Shown in pieces: positions 16,201 through 17,013 of a stretch of DNA of 17,013 nucleotides (its first letter is position 1; every line of letters starts with the position of its first letter). This stretch comes from Candidatus Aphodoplasma excrementigallinarum. GTDB lineage: Bacteria; Bacillota; Clostridia; UBA1381; UMGS1253. The stretch covers positions 1 through 17,013 of the forward strand of contig DVOF01000017.1 of assembly GCA_018713805.1 (NCBI GenBank), in the 5' to 3' direction. The translations under genes and the position numbers were made by a program. The notes below the pieces were generated by a model that saw only the letters and a list, made by a program, of their open reading frames with translations, did no database searches and had not been told where the DNA came from.

Positions 16201-16883
16201 ATAAGGTAGACTTCAGCCTCCGCGCGGTATTTGATTACATGTTTGAAAACTGGATTGGGCCTGCGGTAGAGAACGGCGACATCTGGCTCGACACGTTTAC
16301 GAATGTGGCGAAGTACGGCCAGGAGCGTGACACCTCAAAGCTCGAGATCACGAATAACACAGACTCGATCACCTATACGCTGACGGACGAGATGGACGAC
16401 ACACTCTTTACCTTCCCGCTGACGGTCAAGATCAAGGTTGACAGCAGCTGGGAGAACATTGAGGCGGTTCAGAACGGCAACAAGCTGCCGATCAAGACGG
16501 TTGACGTGGACGGCAGCCGGTATGTCCTCGTTGAAACTGTACCGGATACGGGCGCCGTTACGGTGCAGCCGGGCCAGGGCGGAGTGGCGCCGGATAATAT
16601 CAGCATCATGGACGGCGTAAGCGTAACGCGCGACGGCGGCGCCATCGCGATTACCAGCACAACGGATATGGACGTTACGGTTTATGCGGCTGTGCTGACG
16701 ACGGATGAGGAAGGCTATGAGCAGCTCAAGCAGGTAAAAACGTATGACGCTTCGCTGAAGGCGGATACGGAGCAGACCGTGGAGGTTGAGCTCCCTGTTG
16801 CAGAAGTGGCGGGAGAAAAGGCAGTCCTGATGGTTTGGGAGGCTGGTACGCTTAAGCCAATCACAAAACAAATCGAACTGTAA
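10293..16883 (+). CDS. Secreted multidomain polysaccharide lyase (PL8) fused to a NodB/CE4 deacetylase
   Basis: A 2196-residue exported enzyme predicted to cleave a uronic-acid-containing polysaccharide by beta-elimination and to deacetylate it. The signal peptide (MYKKLL, hydrophobic core, LAALA-E) is cut near residue 26. Residues about 29-395 are the PL8 alpha/alpha toroid: aromatic patch NWYDWEIG (149-156), Asn208 in GANRVW, His266 and Tyr275 in DGSFIQHTRFAYNGGYG, and Arg327/Arg331, matching the catalytic Asn-His-Tyr and arginines of hyaluronate lyases. The PL8 beta-sandwich and C-terminal domains follow (about 400-800). After Glu-Pro linkers at 814-826 and 1179-1190 come two jelly-roll-like modules, each with a Big_5/SbsA-type Ig domain (1078-1174, 1410-1507). 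Ig-like domains (1513-1604, 1605-1695) precede the NodB domain (about 1700-1990), with TVDDS (Asp1748, Asp1749), HTYGH (His1799, His1803), AYSYG (1841-1845) and His1933. The C-terminal part looks like beta domains. There is no SLH or sortase signal. AAAGGGG at 10277-10283 sits 9 nt before the ATG. The substrate (hyaluronan, chondroitin or xanthan-like) cannot be settled. Confidence 0.9.
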   Translation: MYKKLLAALVCVSMLLSVFSTLAALAEPVDDFAALRSRWDEYLTGGDSYDLSDEEIKAQVDSITETAQTQWDSMNKTEPELGYLWEDVNDWSTSHTIADTATRLYNLALAYSTYGSTLAGNADLLADIEYGLTWLNENKYSTAIEPYDNWYDWEIGIPGTLCNVLILLYDDMDPELRSSLVDAMLKYSPDPAKFNYVGTKGNPSSGANRVWLSMNHCLIGVITDDADKLTYGREVLDTVLTYVDYENVGKETVSDGFYDDGSFIQHTRFAYNGGYGLSLITEVADAIYLLGGTQWELMNSNIVYDWIYDSYEPFMYKGALMDMVSAREPARYYRTDHTAGKKFMTTLTVLAQNAPEEHKAAFESMIKLWASEDTTSDFLSNMSIYTLQKAQDIMENAAPAEPWRGYKQFPAMDRAVYHGEDYAVGLAMYSYDRTHSYEITNSENKRGYYTAAGALYLYNDDLLQYSEDYWATAKYYRMPGTTCFTDTGIKENSKSNNFAGGTDMDDTYGVSGMIYTPRGAENALTGLEARKSYFMFDDEVVALGTAGSEMDKNVETIVENRRLTGDGTNTFTVNGEPVLTDAPIKTGGWALSTNANYAHLAGNVEGADIGYYFPGGADIQASRYINTGTWKDINDKYYTTDEKSGNYLGIRFNHGKKPALGEDTYAYALLPNRTEEETKAYNDNPDIEIIKNDEKAQSVKEKTLNLTGAVFFTDETVVAGPLQSNKKATVMIKEGTDGLLDVSVSDPTWDNDGTIELVINAPYVSTVSADPTITAAAEGDKTKLTINVAGQHGSAQKAQIKVGGALTNLPEIEEPEPEPEPEPEIVPDKTILKDDFNDLTVGTTGKKVAASSRGAGWSNNKIFYADSNVIQNDPHNAANKVVMVPVPKTDQGQKISTTDAMKIGGRGNAWIAQFRLMFNAPPAADGEIAPVSSADTTESGNNFYLRVRNNSSNIFYLAKFDGGERKVGLGSKSSLSGETAQFDAGTWVDVTAVCNIDPTDMSTGTMTLYLYAPGAITDNQDNDTKKDYVVIEKEFTPPGYLDGTNNQAPFYLEVGKSCAREMNWWLDDVYMYEPNSFISSISETEDVSTTGPVEVTFNHTADVRTLTAENVSFVDAAGETVGASKVEFDPDDLSKITITPEKELKGNTKYTLDLGKVTDWVGTGALSVTFTTGEATGAEPEPEPEPEIVPDVNEIVDDAESYSIGTKGSKFSKDKGWGTVSDSFTVREDPDPVGAALGNQVFRVKAPSTNEANISTRGTRNNGLPMVVSGRIFIDQLENGSNFNLRVGDSKSSKTQYLMRIQGSSLEVAPNTSSTMPADSYKVKPGEWVNYTAYYGATQNRVVLYLTGGVTDKDGHDVPYVVQEVSATPNSAITSATGGRGPEFYVTFKENSQASYYIDDLNSYTPNSFVSSMEQATDVPVGGPITVNFNHEADVRTLTAENVTFRAKDGSTVAAQSVQIDYTDLNKLVITPAAALAGLTEYTLDLSGVKDWNGTSCLSTTFTTGIGGDIELVPIETLSIEALTDNLIQSEGKAEPVVFKATATPLNVDLDTIEWYVNSQLQADSKGVNFTYTPAAAGSYVVTAKANGTAVMSNSITITVSEQEIIPITDIKLDPGEITVWADFGLPIEPKVTITPSDATNQALTWASDNTDVATVDENGNVTPVAPGTAHITATAQDAGGKVSNSFTINVTPAQNRADDQKLNLDPISGKNARIDVNEYLAWPENVGEGQVALWSGNATGAISLTVDDSLEYDFDQWKKWEQEYGFPATFFVPTKPGYIEEFDLWQDLVDNGMDVQSHTYGHLDDDEIPNLSSAQSIYQFSKPLEELDKLEGGDKAHTLAYSYGAGDENYARKFYIAARGTQGKLNKAGEVNYNRVSGVSMKNTLPLFHTEDRNTSSKWSLEAAVKTLYDPSGEYRQYGVSYYGGWFVMYSHGLSTNKNPNSDLKNLYLQEHPNAPTDDDGNILDEKGNKVDFSLRAVFDYMFENWIGPAVENGDIWLDTFTNVAKYGQERDTSKLEITNNTDSITYTLTDEMDDTLFTFPLTVKIKVDSSWENIEAVQNGNKLPIKTVDVDGSRYVLVETVPDTGAVTVQPGQGGVAPDNISIMDGVSVTRDGGAIAITSTTDMDVTVYAAVLTTDEEGYEQLKQVKTYDASLKADTEQTVEVELPVAEVAGEKAVLMVWEAGTLKPITKQIEL
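12732..13820 (+). repeat. Tandem module copy 1 within the lyase-deacetylase gene
   Basis: It encodes a Glu-Pro linker, EIVPD, a jelly-roll-like domain ending in EPNSF, and a Big_5/SbsA-like Ig domain with TFNHTADVRTLTAENVSF. It is paralogous to the copy at 13827-14817. DNA at 13596-13624 matches 14592-14620 at 27 of 29 positions, 996 bp apart. Confidence 0.8.
13827..14817 (+). repeat. Tandem module copy 2 within the lyase-deacetylase gene
   Basis: Second copy of the linker, jelly-roll and Ig module, with the same EIVPD opening, a TPNSF junction and NFNHEADVRTLTAENVTF. Outside the Ig core the two jelly-roll domains have diverged clearly, so the duplication is not recent, or the Ig part has been kept similar by selection or gene conversion. 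Confidence 0.8.
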
Positions 16884-16930
16884 ACGGAACAAAATAACAG
16901 CTTATGTGGAGTCCTGGAAGGCAGTAATTT

Positions 16931-16967
16931 AAAAGACCGGATGATAAAATCATTCGGTCTTTTGTTA
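16931..16967 (+). terminator. Terminator after the lyase-deacetylase gene
   Basis: A 14-bp stem (16931-16944 with 16950-16963, one G-T wobble) around a 5-nt loop, with AAAAGACCG at the base and CGGTCTTTT closing, is followed by TGTTAT. It starts 47 nt after the stop codon and is symmetrical enough to act in both directions. Confidence 0.88.
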
Positions 16968-17013
16968 TATCAAGTATCAGGAGTATTTTAAAGAATACAA
17001 ATACAATATAAGA
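16968..17013. other. AT-rich end of the window
   Basis: No gene start is visible. A short dyad, GTATT at 16983-16987 with AATAC at 16994-16998, is the only structure seen, and it is too short to interpret. Confidence 0.3.

Noticed and set aside
1..17013. CRISPR array, insertion sequence, prophage or attachment site
   Set aside because: No regularly spaced repeats, transposase-like proteins, terminal inverted repeats or integrase genes were found. The repeats seen are within coding domains or are short regulatory repeats.

Overview
The window reads as chromosome of a low-to-medium GC Gram-positive anaerobe, most likely a Clostridia-class Firmicute (family not determined). The signs are near-consensus sigma-A promoters (one TTGACA-N17-TATAAT, several with an extended TG -10), AGGAGG-type ribosome binding sites, AT-rich intergenic stretches, a surface protein anchored by three SLH domains, and a minimal SufC/SufB-like pair of the kind found in anaerobes. 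All seven genes lie on the + strand.

Layout. (1) 1-1542: a sodium/solute symporter of the PutP (proline) type, probably lacking a few N-terminal codons at the window edge, followed by a hairpin terminator. (2) 1867-6405: a 1512-residue secreted protein with beta-helix-like repeats, an InlB/Listeria-Bacteroides-type repeat, a divergent InlB repeat, a Pro/Asp linker and three SLH domains. It starts at GTG, has its own extended -10 promoter, and its leader holds a hairpin plus T-run. (3) 6572-9143: a probable operon gpmA - sufC-like - sufB-like (SmsC/SmsB type) behind a consensus promoter and a structured leader of about 100 nt. (4) 9268-10125: an AraC-family regulator with cupin-like sensor and HTH. 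(5) 10293-16883: a 2196-residue secreted multidomain enzyme. Its N-terminal half is a polysaccharide lyase family 8 (PL8) enzyme with all recognisable catalytic residues. It is followed by two tandem copies of a jelly-roll-like plus SbsA/Big_5-like module, two further Ig-like domains, a NodB/CE4-type polysaccharide deacetylase domain and C-terminal beta domains. A strong terminator follows.

How they fit together. The AraC regulator and the lyase-deacetylase lie next to each other in the same direction. The short gap between them carries a near-perfect 15-bp direct repeat with copies 62 bp apart (about six helical turns), the first overlapping a plausible -35 box. I read this as a regulator with its target gene: sensing a polysaccharide-derived signal and inducing an extracellular enzyme that both deacetylates and cleaves a uronic-acid-containing polymer such as a glycosaminoglycan or xanthan-like glycan. 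The lyase-deacetylase fusion is the most unusual feature of the window. The gpmA-smsCB operon is housekeeping (glycolysis and Fe-S cluster assembly), and the SLH protein is a cell-surface structural or adhesive protein.
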